A stretch of DNA of 26,074 nt from MGR-bin208 sp043780275. Its GTDB lineage: Bacteria > Bacteroidota > Bacteroidia > Chitinophagales > Chitinophagaceae. Each line of letters begins with the position of its first letter. Positions within the stretch are counted from its first letter, which is position 1. Location: NCBI GenBank assembly GCA_043780275.1, contig JAYWCV010000034.1, positions 1 to 26,074 of the forward strand, given 5' to 3'. Shown in pieces: positions 1-7,405 of this stretch. A program made the translations under genes and the position numbers. The notes beneath the pieces are model-generated. The model saw only the letters and a program-made list of their open reading frames with translations, made no database searches and had not been told where the DNA came from.

Positions 1-1
1 T

Positions 2-742
2 ATTGGTGGCAATCCGGACAGCATTCAAAATGGTATCCGCAAGAAAGGTGCTTTCAAAGCCTTTTTAGAATTGCATATTGAGCAAGGTGGTATTTTAGAA
101 AAAGAAAACATACAGATTGGTGTGGTGGAAGGTATTGTTGGTATTGTGCGTTGGGAAGTAACGGTGGAAGGTTTTGCCAATCATGCCGGCGCCACACCCA
201 TGAACATGCGGCAGGATGCATTACTGGCAGCTTCAAAATTTATAATAGCTGTGAATGAAGTTGTGAATAGTATAAAAGGCAACCAGGTAGGTATTGTTGG
301 AAAAATTGCTATACAACCAGGTGCTTATAATGTTATTCCCGGTAAAGTAGTTTTGGGTTTGGAGATTCGTGATTTATCTTCTGAAAAAATTGTACTGCTT
401 TTTAGTGAAATGGAAAAACGGGCAGCAGTTATTGCAAAAGAATTTAAAACTGCCATCAGTTTTTTGCGTCAGCCAAATGAATCGAAACCTGCGTTAACCA
501 ATAAAACATTACAACAAACCATCAACTCATCTGCCAAAACATTAGGTTTTACCACAAAATTTATGCAAAGCGGTGCCGGCCACGATACGCAAAATATAGC
601 GTTGATAGCACCTGCAGCCATGATATTTATTCCCAGTGTGGGCGGCATCAGTCATTCACCCAAAGAATTTACAACAGCAGTGGATATGGCGAATGGAGCG
701 AATGTGTTATTGCATACTATTTTGAAAATAGATAAAGAATAA
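2..742 (+). CDS. Zn-dependent allantoate/N-carbamoyl-L-amino-acid hydrolase, M20 family, 5' end outside window
   Basis: Hydrolyses an N-carbamoyl or ureido bond (allantoate, ureidoglycine or carbamoyl amino acids are the usual family substrates), probably in the cytoplasm. Only the last 246 residues are visible. The frame is open from base 2, so the TTG at 71 is internal, not a start. Seen: LHIEQG at visible residues 24-29, whose His is a metal ligand in the family; NHAGATPM, the conserved stretch of the dimerisation/substrate-lid domain; GAGHDTQ; and the C-terminal GISHSPKE, which carries the last metal-binding His. The first two metal ligands (His and Asp) would lie upstream of the window. 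Which substrate is used cannot be told from this part. The gene ends ILKIDKE, and an almost identical 3' end recurs at 2629-2655 beyond the DUF885 gene. Confidence 0.9.
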   Translation: MGGNPDSIQNGIRKKGAFKAFLELHIEQGGILEKENIQIGVVEGIVGIVRWEVTVEGFANHAGATPMNMRQDALLAASKFIIAVNEVVNSIKGNQVGIVGKIAIQPGAYNVIPGKVVLGLEIRDLSSEKIVLLFSEMEKRAAVIAKEFKTAISFLRQPNESKPALTNKTLQQTINSSAKTLGFTTKFMQSGAGHDTQNIALIAPAAMIFIPSVGGISHSPKEFTTAVDMANGANVLLHTILKIDKE

Positions 743-820
743 AAGAAAAGCTGTTATCGTCAAATCTATGCCGACACAATGATTAACAAACTTATTATCC
801 ATGACCAAAAATTCTGAAAA

Positions 821-2590
821 ATGAAAAAAATAATATTAATCTTCACTATTGCCGTAATGACCGGTTGTTCACAATCACCAGGTAAAACGAATCAGCAGTT
901 TCAGCTGGAACCATTATTAGATCAGTATTCAAAGGAATACTACGCATTAAACCCATTGGCAGCTACAGAAGAAGGATTTAATGATTATAACGATCAACTT
1001 GAAATTACTATCAGCGAAGATTATATAACAAAAACCATATCACAAAATCAAAAATACCTTGACACATTAAGTGTCATAAATAAAGTAGATTTAACTCCTT
1101 CAGAGCTATTAAGTGTTGACATCTTTACATACAAGCTCAAATCAGAAATAGAAAGATTAAGTAATTCCCTTGGGTATTACAGGCCGGTTGACCAATTTGT
1201 ATTTAGCTTCCCCACCCGTTTTGCTACCTTGGGTTCGGGGGCAGGATTTGTTCCTTTCAATACCGAAAAAGATTATAGGAATTTTATTAGTCGCATGAAA
1301 GTTTTTCAAATTTGGGTTGACCAGGCCATTGCTAATATGCAAAAAGGTCTTGACCTAAATAATTCAAATCCAAAAGCTGCAATGGAAAAAGTTCCGCCAC
1401 AATTAAAACCACTGTTTGAAGGTGCTATTCAAGAGAATGTATTTTACAAACCTTTATTAAAACTACCTACCGACTTAGATAGTGCAACCGCTGTCCAATT
1501 AAAGAATGATTATTCGGAAGCCATTGAAAATATTATTAAACCGGCGTATAAAAAATTGCATGATTATATTGTTACTGATTATATTCCCAAAGCAAGAAAA
1601 ACATCAGGGTTATTAGATAATAATAAGGGAAAGCAAGAGTATGAACTGTGGTTAAAGTATTACACTACGTCAGATATTACAGCAGAAAAAATTTTTGAGT
1701 TGGGCCTTAGTGAGGTTGCACGTATCCGCAAAGAAATGGATTCTGTAAAAGTACAGGTTGGTTTTAAAGGCGATTTAAAGTCCTTCTTTCAGTATGTGAG
1801 AACCGATCCCAAATTCTTTCCTTTTAAAACAGAGAAGGAAGTGTTGGATAGATACAGAAGTTTTGAGGAAAAAATGTCGCCACAACTAAACCTCCTTTTT
1901 AATTTAAAACCAAAAGCAAAATTTGAAGTAAGGGCTACTGAAAAATTCCGTGAAGCCGGGGCAAATGCTCAATACACTAAAGCATCACGGGATGGAAAAA
2001 GACCAGGCATTTTTTATGAAACTGTACGTGAGCCCGTCAACTATAATTATTTCGCCATGGAAGGATTATTTATTCACGAAGCTATTCCAGGCCATCACTA
2101 TCAAATAGCTATTCAGCAAGAAGCAGATATTCCTGAATTCAGAAAAGCATATTGGACAAGTGCTTTTGGAGAAGGATGGGCATTATATGCTGAAAGCTTA
2201 GGTAAAGAACTGGGTATGTACACAGACTCCTATCAATATCTGGGCAGATTAAATAATGAAATAGAAAGAGCAGTTCGGTTAGTTGTTGATGAAGGAATAC
2301 ATTACAAAGGGTGGTCCCGTGAAAAAGCCATTGCTTATGTATTGGAGAATCAACCGGTATCATCCATTGAAGCAGAACAAAGGGTGGAAAGGTACATGGT
2401 TACAGCAGGACAGGCCGTAAGTTATAAAGTGGGGGAAATAAAAATTATTGAATTGCGTGAAAAAGCAAAACAAAAATTGGGGAATAAGTTTGACATTAAG
2501 GAATTCCATGATGAAGTATTAAAAGACGGATGCTTACCACTTATTATTTTGGAAACAAAAATTAATAGATGGATAAAAAATAAAAGCTAA
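821..2590 (+). CDS. DUF885 family lipoprotein, putative metallopeptidase
   Basis: 589-residue exported protein of the DUF885 family, thought to be zinc metallopeptidases; the true substrate is unknown. Residues 1-16 are a lipoprotein signal peptide (MKKIILIF... ending TGC, lipid on Cys16). There is no acidic surface-export motif after the Cys, so a periplasm-facing lipoprotein is the simpler reading. The family signature HEAIPGHH sits at residues 419-426, resembling the HExxH zinc site of gluzincins, and GEGWALYAE at 450-458 offers the third ligand region. Full length for the family. The ATG at 821 is the only start that gives the lipoprotein signal. It lies 78 bases after the upstream hydrolase gene and is followed by a weak hairpin. 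Short direct repeats of the upstream gene's 3' end flank it, suggesting it was inserted or reshuffled here. Confidence 0.9.
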   Translation: MKKIILIFTIAVMTGCSQSPGKTNQQFQLEPLLDQYSKEYYALNPLAATEEGFNDYNDQLEITISEDYITKTISQNQKYLDTLSVINKVDLTPSELLSVDIFTYKLKSEIERLSNSLGYYRPVDQFVFSFPTRFATLGSGAGFVPFNTEKDYRNFISRMKVFQIWVDQAIANMQKGLDLNNSNPKAAMEKVPPQLKPLFEGAIQENVFYKPLLKLPTDLDSATAVQLKNDYSEAIENIIKPAYKKLHDYIVTDYIPKARKTSGLLDNNKGKQEYELWLKYYTTSDITAEKIFELGLSEVARIRKEMDSVKVQVGFKGDLKSFFQYVRTDPKFFPFKTEKEVLDRYRSFEEKMSPQLNLLFNLKPKAKFEVRATEKFREAGANAQYTKASRDGKRPGIFYETVREPVNYNYFAMEGLFIHEAIPGHHYQIAIQQEADIPEFRKAYWTSAFGEGWALYAESLGKELGMYTDSYQYLGRLNNEIERAVRLVVDEGIHYKGWSREKAIAYVLENQPVSSIEAEQRVERYMVTAGQAVSYKVGEIKIIELREKAKQKLGNKFDIKEFHDEVLKDGCLPLIILETKINRWIKNKS

Positions 2591-2600
2591 AAGTTCCGCT

Positions 2601-2624
2601 CCTGTTGACGTTGCCAGCAACAGG
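2601..2624 (+). terminator. Possible weak hairpin after the DUF885 gene
   Basis: CCTGTTG (2601-2607) pairs with CAACAGG (2618-2624) around a 10-base loop, 11 bases after the DUF885 stop codon. It is followed by A-rich rather than T-rich sequence on the + strand, so it would be a poor intrinsic terminator. It may instead protect the mRNA 3' end. Confidence 0.35.
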
Positions 2625-2628
2625 AAAA

Positions 2629-2655
2629 ACAATTTTGAAACTGGATAAAGAATAA
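2629..2655 (+). pseudogene. Relic 3' end of the upstream M20 hydrolase
   Basis: Read in frame, this stretch gives TILKLDKE followed by TAA, against TILKIDKE-stop at the end of the hydrolase at 716-742. Over the 26 bases from 2632 to 2657, 24 match bases 719-744. The two copies lie on either side of the DUF885 gene. It is too short to encode anything; its interest is as a scar of duplication or insertion. Confidence 0.55.
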
Positions 2656-2697
2656 AACGAAATTATTATTTTTAATACAACTAACTAAATCATAAAT

Positions 2698-3204
2698 ATG
2701 AAATTCTCAAAATTCATAGTAGCACTATTTATTCTCTGTACTGCTTATGCCTGTAAGAATAAGAAGCTGAGGAGCGGTGAACAATTTCACGGAATGTGGA
2801 AGCTTGATAAATTTGAAGCATTTGATTCAGCAGCATCAAAATGGGTAAATGACACAACAAGGATAGGTTACAGTGGATTTATTTTATATGACGGAATGGG
2901 ACATATGGCCGTTCATCTTACACCAAAAGGATACAAAGATTTTGATACAAATAAAAACATGGACAGTTTAAACATGAAAGATGTAAAGGAACTGGCAAAA
3001 TTCTATCAATCTAACTTCGTTTACTTTGCCGACTATGAAACCACTGATAGTACGATTGCCCACAAACGACATTCTTCCACAAATCCAAAAGATTGGGGTT
3101 CGGTATTAACCCGTGATTTTGAATTTAGAAACGATACGTTGATACTTTCAGCACACGAACGTATTGGAGGAGAAAAAATAAGACTAAGGTGGATTAAGTT
3201 GTAA
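2698..3204 (+). CDS. Lipocalin-like domain lipoprotein
   Basis: 168-residue small lipoprotein: signal peptide of 18 residues ending TAYAC (Cys19), then KNKK. The mature part has the pattern of the lipocalin-like family of PF13924 type: an N-terminal G-x-W-x-L (GMWKLDKF), a Gly/Tyr-rich strand SGFILYDGMGHMAVHL, a central FVYFADYET, then repeated beta strands ending in FRNDTLILSAHER. Such proteins form a small beta-barrel that may bind a hydrophobic ligand; no ligand or reaction can be named. The ATG at 2698 is preceded by an AT-rich leader, and the start is set by the signal peptide. It lies 107 bases after the DUF885 gene on the same strand, so co-transcription is possible but not shown. Confidence 0.75.
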   Translation: MKFSKFIVALFILCTAYACKNKKLRSGEQFHGMWKLDKFEAFDSAASKWVNDTTRIGYSGFILYDGMGHMAVHLTPKGYKDFDTNKNMDSLNMKDVKELAKFYQSNFVYFADYETTDSTIAHKRHSSTNPKDWGSVLTRDFEFRNDTLILSAHERIGGEKIRLRWIKL

Positions 3205-3270
3205 ATGGATAACCATTCTTTCATACAAATCATCCGGTAGTTATTAGCAAATTTTCAAGTAAAACGTAAT

Positions 3271-3284
3271 ATATAACGTTATAT
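3271..3284. promoter_or_regulatory. Perfect 14-bp palindrome at the ATPase promoter, candidate operator
   Basis: ATATAACGTTATAT is a perfect palindrome that overlaps TATATTTA (3280-3287), a close match to the Bacteroidota -7 promoter element TAnnTTTG. CGTAA and TTACG also flank it, a further imperfect extension of the symmetry. It lies 24 bases before the ATG of the AAA/DUF4143 gene. The placement suggests a dimeric repressor site that would block the promoter. No regulator gene is adjacent. Operator function is inference. Confidence 0.45.
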
Positions 3285-3307
3285 TTACGGTTACAACATA
3301 AAATATT

Positions 3308-4429
3308 ATGATTTCCCGTCAGCTTGAAAAGCAGTTGAAAGCAAAACTGCATAAGGAAAAAGCCATTATTTTACTGGGTGGAAGACAAACCGGTAAAACT
3401 ACTTTACTACGCATTCTTACTGAAAACAGAAAAGATACATTATGGTTGAATGCAGACGAACCTGATATAAAAACACTGATTGAAAATGCAACTTCCACCC
3501 GGTTGAAAAGTTATTTCGGGAAAAATAAAATCATCATCATAGATGAAGCACAACAGGTAACCGATATCGGTAAAAAATTGAAATTAATTACAGATACTTT
3601 AAAAGATGTACAGGTAATTGCAACTGGTTCTTCGGCCTTTGAAATAAAAAACAAAACCAACGAACCGCTTACCGGCCGCAAGTGGGAGTTTCATTTATTT
3701 CCATTCAGCTTTTCAGAAATGGTTACGAATCACGGGCTCATTGAAGAAAAAAGAATGATACCACACCGGTTGGTTTATGGTTATTATCCCGAAGTTGTTA
3801 CACATTTGGGCGAAGAGAAAGAGCGGCTCAAACTTTTAGCAGACAGTTTTCTTTATAAAGACATTCTTATGTACCAGGGATTGAAAAAGCCGGAAAAACT
3901 TTTTCATCTTTTAAAAATGCTGGCAGCAAACATCAGCAGCGAAATCAATTATAACCAGTTGAGCAAACAATTGCAACTGAACAATGAAACAGTTGAAAAG
4001 TATATTCAACTGCTGGAACAATGTTATATCATTTTTCGTTTACCCGCTTACGCTACCAACCTTACCAAGGAATTAAAGAAGGGTCGGAAAATTTATTTTA
4101 TAGATAACGGAATCATTAATTCGCTTACCGGGAACTTTTCTTTAATTGAAAACAGAAATGATAAAGGGGCACTTTGGGAAAACTTTGTCGTCAGTGAAAT
4201 GTATAAACAGAATGAATACAAAACGCAATCAGGTAAATTTTTCTTCTGGCGTTCCCACGACCAGCAGGAAGTAGATTTAGTTATTCAAAAAAATAGTATG
4301 CTCGAAACCTATGAAATAAAATGGAGCGATAAAAAAGCACCCCGTCTCAACAAAACATTTGCTTCCAACTACCCAAAGCATAGTTTTAGCTTTATCAACA
4401 GCAATAATATTGAAGAGTTTATACTATAA
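3308..4429 (+). CDS. AAA-family ATPase with C-terminal DUF4143 domain
   Basis: 373-residue predicted cytoplasmic ATPase. Seen: Walker A GGRQTGKTT at residues 24-32; Walker B IIIIDE with D79 and E80; a sensor-like ATGSSAFE at 105-112; and a C-terminal DUF4143 region with GALWENFVVSEM (287-298), QEVDLVI (320-326) and YEIKWS (335-340). The spaced E-x-D and E-x-K residues of that last region fit a PD-(D/E)XK nuclease-like fold. Proteins of this architecture are abundant, often strain-variable and mostly without known function, so no cellular role is assigned. Length is normal for the family. The gene stands alone between lipoprotein genes, with its own promoter-like region and a 14-bp palindrome, consistent with an independently acquired, self-regulated unit. 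Confidence 0.88.
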   Translation: MISRQLEKQLKAKLHKEKAIILLGGRQTGKTTLLRILTENRKDTLWLNADEPDIKTLIENATSTRLKSYFGKNKIIIIDEAQQVTDIGKKLKLITDTLKDVQVIATGSSAFEIKNKTNEPLTGRKWEFHLFPFSFSEMVTNHGLIEEKRMIPHRLVYGYYPEVVTHLGEEKERLKLLADSFLYKDILMYQGLKKPEKLFHLLKMLAANISSEINYNQLSKQLQLNNETVEKYIQLLEQCYIIFRLPAYATNLTKELKKGRKIYFIDNGIINSLTGNFSLIENRNDKGALWENFVVSEMYKQNEYKTQSGKFFFWRSHDQQEVDLVIQKNSMLETYEIKWSDKKAPRLNKTFASNYPKHSFSFINSNNIEEFIL

Positions 4430-4482
4430 CACACGCCAATATCGTATTATTTAATAATGGCTTAACCTATAAAAAAAATAAA

Positions 4483-5802
4483 ATGATGAAACAATTTCTT
4501 ACTATTCTGTTTGCAGCACTCATACTAATTGCCTGCAACGCAAAAAAATACAACCGTCTCGCCGAAACATTTTACATGCCTGCCGAGTGGGAGCCACATG
4601 ATGCTGTTTGGCTCGGTTGGGAAAAAGACAGTTTGCGTGGCTACTATCCTGCTGTTGCAAACATCATCAAAGAGCTTGTGCCAAATGTTATGGTAAAAAT
4701 TGCTTTTCATAACGATACACTCTTGCAAAAAGCAAAAGCCTATCTTTTATCGCAGGGTATTGATACTACGATGTACAAAACCTATATCATGCCCGGCGAC
4801 CGATACTGGATTCGTGACCATGGCGCTGCATTTTTAGTAAATGCAAAAGGCGAACTGGCGGTGGCCGATTTTGCCTGGGATAGTTATGGCTATCCCGGTT
4901 TTTTACAACAGAAATATGAAGGCAATACTGACAGTGTAAATAAATACTATGCCATCGGCAATGAAAAAAGATTAAAAACGGCAACGGTTGACAGCCAGAT
5001 GGCCATAACAGAAGGAGCAACAATTTTAAAAACAGATGTGATACATGAAGGTGGCGCCATTGAAGTAAATGGAGCAGGTACCTTGATACTGTGCGAAGCA
5101 ACCGTGTTTCAACGTAACCCCGGCATGAAAAAAGAATACATTGAAACAGAAATGAAAAGAGTATTGGGTGTAAGTACTATCATTTGGATGAAACAAGGTT
5201 TGGCAGATGATCCTAAAAGTTTTTTTCGGCGCATAACAGCGAATTATGTGGGTGGAGGCACAGGCGGACATACAGATGAGTTTGTACGTTTTTCAAATAC
5301 CAGTACCATTTTATTAGCATGGGTAGATGAAAAAGAAAAAGACCTCAACCCTATCAACCAAATGAATTATAAACGTATGAATGAGAACTACAATATTCTT
5401 AAAAATGCAAAAGACCAGGATGGTAACTTATTCAACATTATTAAAGTGCCTTTGCCCGATTTGATTTCAAAGAAAATATTGGCAAGAGAAAAAATTGACT
5501 CTAATGAAGTGACATTTGATGTGGAGTTAAAAAGTTTTATACCATCAGAAAAACCAAAAGCCGGTGATACATTATTAAGAGTACCCGCCAGCAGTTATAT
5601 GAATTACCTGGTAACAAATGGGTTGGTATTATTGCCCACTTATACAGCCTTTGGTTCTTCCAATGAAAAAGAAAAACAAGTGCGTAAAATTTTTGAACAG
5701 CAGTTCCCAGGAAGAAAAATTGTGTTTATTAATGCCATCATGCAAAACTGGAGCGGCGGCGGTATTCATTGCAGCACACAGCAGCAACCGAAAAAGAAAT
5801 AA
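4483..5802 (+). CDS. Exported agmatine deiminase family lipoprotein (PAD_porph family)
   Basis: 439-residue member of the guanidine-modifying Porphyromonas-type deiminase family, which releases ammonia from agmatine or arginine side chains. Catalytic elements are visible: DRYWIRDHGAAF (106-117) with D112, HEGG (188-191), GGHTDEFVRF with H263 and D265, and the C-terminal GGGIHCSTQQQ with nucleophile Cys430. Residues 1-18 form a lipoprotein signal (ALILIAC), so the enzyme should act in the cell envelope, unlike classical cytoplasmic AguA. It is also about 60-90 residues longer than typical AguA, with extra sequence between the His/Asp motif and the Cys motif. Substrate may be agmatine or peptide-bound arginine; this is not decided by the sequence. 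Two adjacent ATG codons (4483, 4486) are possible starts. Confidence 0.88.
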   Translation: MMKQFLTILFAALILIACNAKKYNRLAETFYMPAEWEPHDAVWLGWEKDSLRGYYPAVANIIKELVPNVMVKIAFHNDTLLQKAKAYLLSQGIDTTMYKTYIMPGDRYWIRDHGAAFLVNAKGELAVADFAWDSYGYPGFLQQKYEGNTDSVNKYYAIGNEKRLKTATVDSQMAITEGATILKTDVIHEGGAIEVNGAGTLILCEATVFQRNPGMKKEYIETEMKRVLGVSTIIWMKQGLADDPKSFFRRITANYVGGGTGGHTDEFVRFSNTSTILLAWVDEKEKDLNPINQMNYKRMNENYNILKNAKDQDGNLFNIIKVPLPDLISKKILAREKIDSNEVTFDVELKSFIPSEKPKAGDTLLRVPASSYMNYLVTNGLVLLPTYTAFGSSNEKEKQVRKIFEQQFPGRKIVFINAIMQNWSGGGIHCSTQQQPKKK

Positions 5803-5835
5803 ATGCCATGCATAAAAATGAGTAGCTGCAAAAAC

Positions 5836-5893
5836 TGAAAAATAGCAGATACGGTTAAATGTAGCAAAGAATACGATTGAGGAATTGGGACAG
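5836..5893 (+). pseudogene. Decayed 3' end of a TPR/membrane paralog (upstream relic)
   Basis: About 58 bases align with the last codons of the neighbouring TPR/membrane genes. The shared blocks include gaaaaata, cagatacg, gcaaagaa and acgattgaggaattgg, matching 7329-7387 and 8747-8800. Single-base indels and in-frame stops destroy the reading frame. It lies directly downstream of the deiminase gene and upstream of the first intact paralog, as expected for the remnant of a preceding copy. Confidence 0.6.
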
Positions 5894-5923
5894 CGAGGTA
5901 ATGCCAGTAAACCCGCCAATTCC
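5881..5923. repeat. 8-bp inverted repeat with 27-base spacer
   Basis: GGAATTGG (5881-5888) and CCAATTCC (5916-5923) are perfect inverted repeats. The left arm is part of the decayed paralog tail; the right arm lies in sequence absent from the equivalent spacer of the next paralog. It could fold as a hairpin in the leader of the first TPR gene. No T tract follows. Confidence 0.35.
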
Positions 5924-5959
5924 AGATTTGTCCAAACAAAAGAATAAATTAACTGAATT

Positions 5960-7393
5960 ATGAAATCGAAGATTCACGAATGCCAAAATAAAATACTAAA
6001 TGCTATGAGTAAAAAAATAATAATCTTCTTTTGTTTTATTGCAGGTATACAAACTGCTTTTGCCCAAAGCCAGTCTGTTGATTCATTACTGCAAAAGCTT
6101 GTTGTTGAAAAAAACGAAGACAAAAAGGTTGATTTAATTGTTAGCATTTGGGATTCCCGGTCTTCCTTTGATCCTTACCAACTTATTCAAACGGGACAGG
6201 CATTGCTTAAACAGGCAGAGGAAAATAAAGACATTATTAAAGAAGCATCTGCTTATTGTTTTCTGGGAACAGGATATAGAATAAGTGGAAACCCAATAAG
6301 AGCTTTACAGGTTCAGCAAAAAGGATTACAACTGGCGGAAAAAGCTAATAACTTTTCAATATTAGCTATGGTCAAAAATCAAATGGGACATACGTATCGT
6401 GACCGTGAAGAATGGGAAAATGCTTTTAAAATATATTCTGATGCATTAAATGATGCTGTAAAAGGCAAAAATGAAGTAATTAAAATATGGCCTGTGTTGA
6501 ATTTGGGAGTTTGTTACCTGAATTTAAATAAGCTTGATTCTGCCTTAAAGTATTTACAAAGGGCCTATGAATTAAGCCTTGTAATAAATCAGGTGGATTT
6601 ACCTTATATACTTTGGAATTTAGGGAGCGTACATAGCAAAATGGGTCATGCCGCACTGGCTGTTTCGTATTTTAACATGGCTATTGAAATGTCAGAAGAT
6701 TCCCAAAGGCTGAGACAACTAAATCTCGCCTATACCGGGATCGCCGAACATTTTCTACGGATAAACCTACAGGACAGTTGTATTCTTTATCTGAAAAAAG
6801 CATTAACAACCGTTAAGAATACTCCTTTCTTTTTTATGAGTGTAAAACCGGCAAAAATGCTTGCAGATATTTATGAAAAAAGCAATTGCGACAGTACATT
6901 AAAATATGCCGGCATTTATAAGGTAGCTAATGATTCAGTGTTCAGCAATAAAATAAATCAGCAAATTCAGGTGATGACCTTTGATGAAGAACTACGTCAG
7001 CAGGAAGTAACAGCCGAACAAATAAAAACTGAAGATAAACGCAAACAAAATATTCAGTATGCATTACTTGCACTTGGCATTATCACATTCATCATTTTCT
7101 TTTTACTGTTGAGTCGCCAGTTTATCACTAATGCAAAAGTGATTGTTTTCTTTGGTATCGTTGCCTTACTCCTTGTTTTTGAATTTTTAAATTTACTGCT
7201 CCATCCTTTTTTAGAAAGAGTAACCCATCACAATCCTGTGCTGATGTTGCTGGCATTGGTTGCTATTGCAGCATTGCTAGTTCCATTGCATCATAAAGTA
7301 GAAAAATGGGCTACCGCTATACTGGTGGAGAAAAATAAACAGATACGATTGGCAAGTGCAAAGAAAACAATTGAAGAATTGGAAAAGAACTAA
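5960..7393 (+). CDS. TPR protein with conserved C-terminal three-helix membrane domain (paralog 1)
   Basis: Function unknown. Up to 477 residues: a signal peptide ending TAFAQ, tetratricopeptide-type helical repeats over roughly residues 60-310, a charged linker (about 330-362), then three hydrophobic helices at about 367-386, 393-415 and 426-443, and a short basic coiled-coil tail ending KKTIEELEKN. The layout (exported TPR domain, membrane helices, coiled coil) recalls TPR sensor proteins, but no kinase or DNA-binding output follows the coil. Starting at 5960 gives a 19-residue lead before the hydrophobic core. ATG 6005 gives a conventional signal peptide and a 462-residue product. Bases before 5960 resemble those before the next paralog's ATG, so both starts remain open. 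The gene is 12 bases from its paralog. The last 114 residues differ at only about 20 positions from it, while the TPR parts are highly divergent. Confidence 0.8.
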   Translation: MKSKIHECQNKILNAMSKKIIIFFCFIAGIQTAFAQSQSVDSLLQKLVVEKNEDKKVDLIVSIWDSRSSFDPYQLIQTGQALLKQAEENKDIIKEASAYCFLGTGYRISGNPIRALQVQQKGLQLAEKANNFSILAMVKNQMGHTYRDREEWENAFKIYSDALNDAVKGKNEVIKIWPVLNLGVCYLNLNKLDSALKYLQRAYELSLVINQVDLPYILWNLGSVHSKMGHAALAVSYFNMAIEMSEDSQRLRQLNLAYTGIAEHFLRINLQDSCILYLKKALTTVKNTPFFFMSVKPAKMLADIYEKSNCDSTLKYAGIYKVANDSVFSNKINQQIQVMTFDEELRQQEVTAEQIKTEDKRKQNIQYALLALGIITFIIFFLLLSRQFITNAKVIVFFGIVALLLVFEFLNLLLHPFLERVTHHNPVLMLLALVAIAALLVPLHHKVEKWATAILVEKNKQIRLASAKKTIEELEKN

Positions 7394-7405
7394 CTTAACG
7401 GAATC

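Noticed and set aside
71..742. Complete small hydrolase starting at TTG 71
   Set aside because: The frame is open back to base 2, and LHIEQG at the supposed start is an internal family motif; the gene is cut by the window edge.
4449..4461. ATTATT-T-AATAAT symmetry before the deiminase gene
   Set aside because: Pure A/T symmetry with a one-base centre; expected by chance in this base composition.
4787..5101. Antisense open frame of 104 codons inside the deiminase gene
   Set aside because: Low-complexity Leu/His-rich translation with no recognisable motif, fully inside a strongly supported gene.
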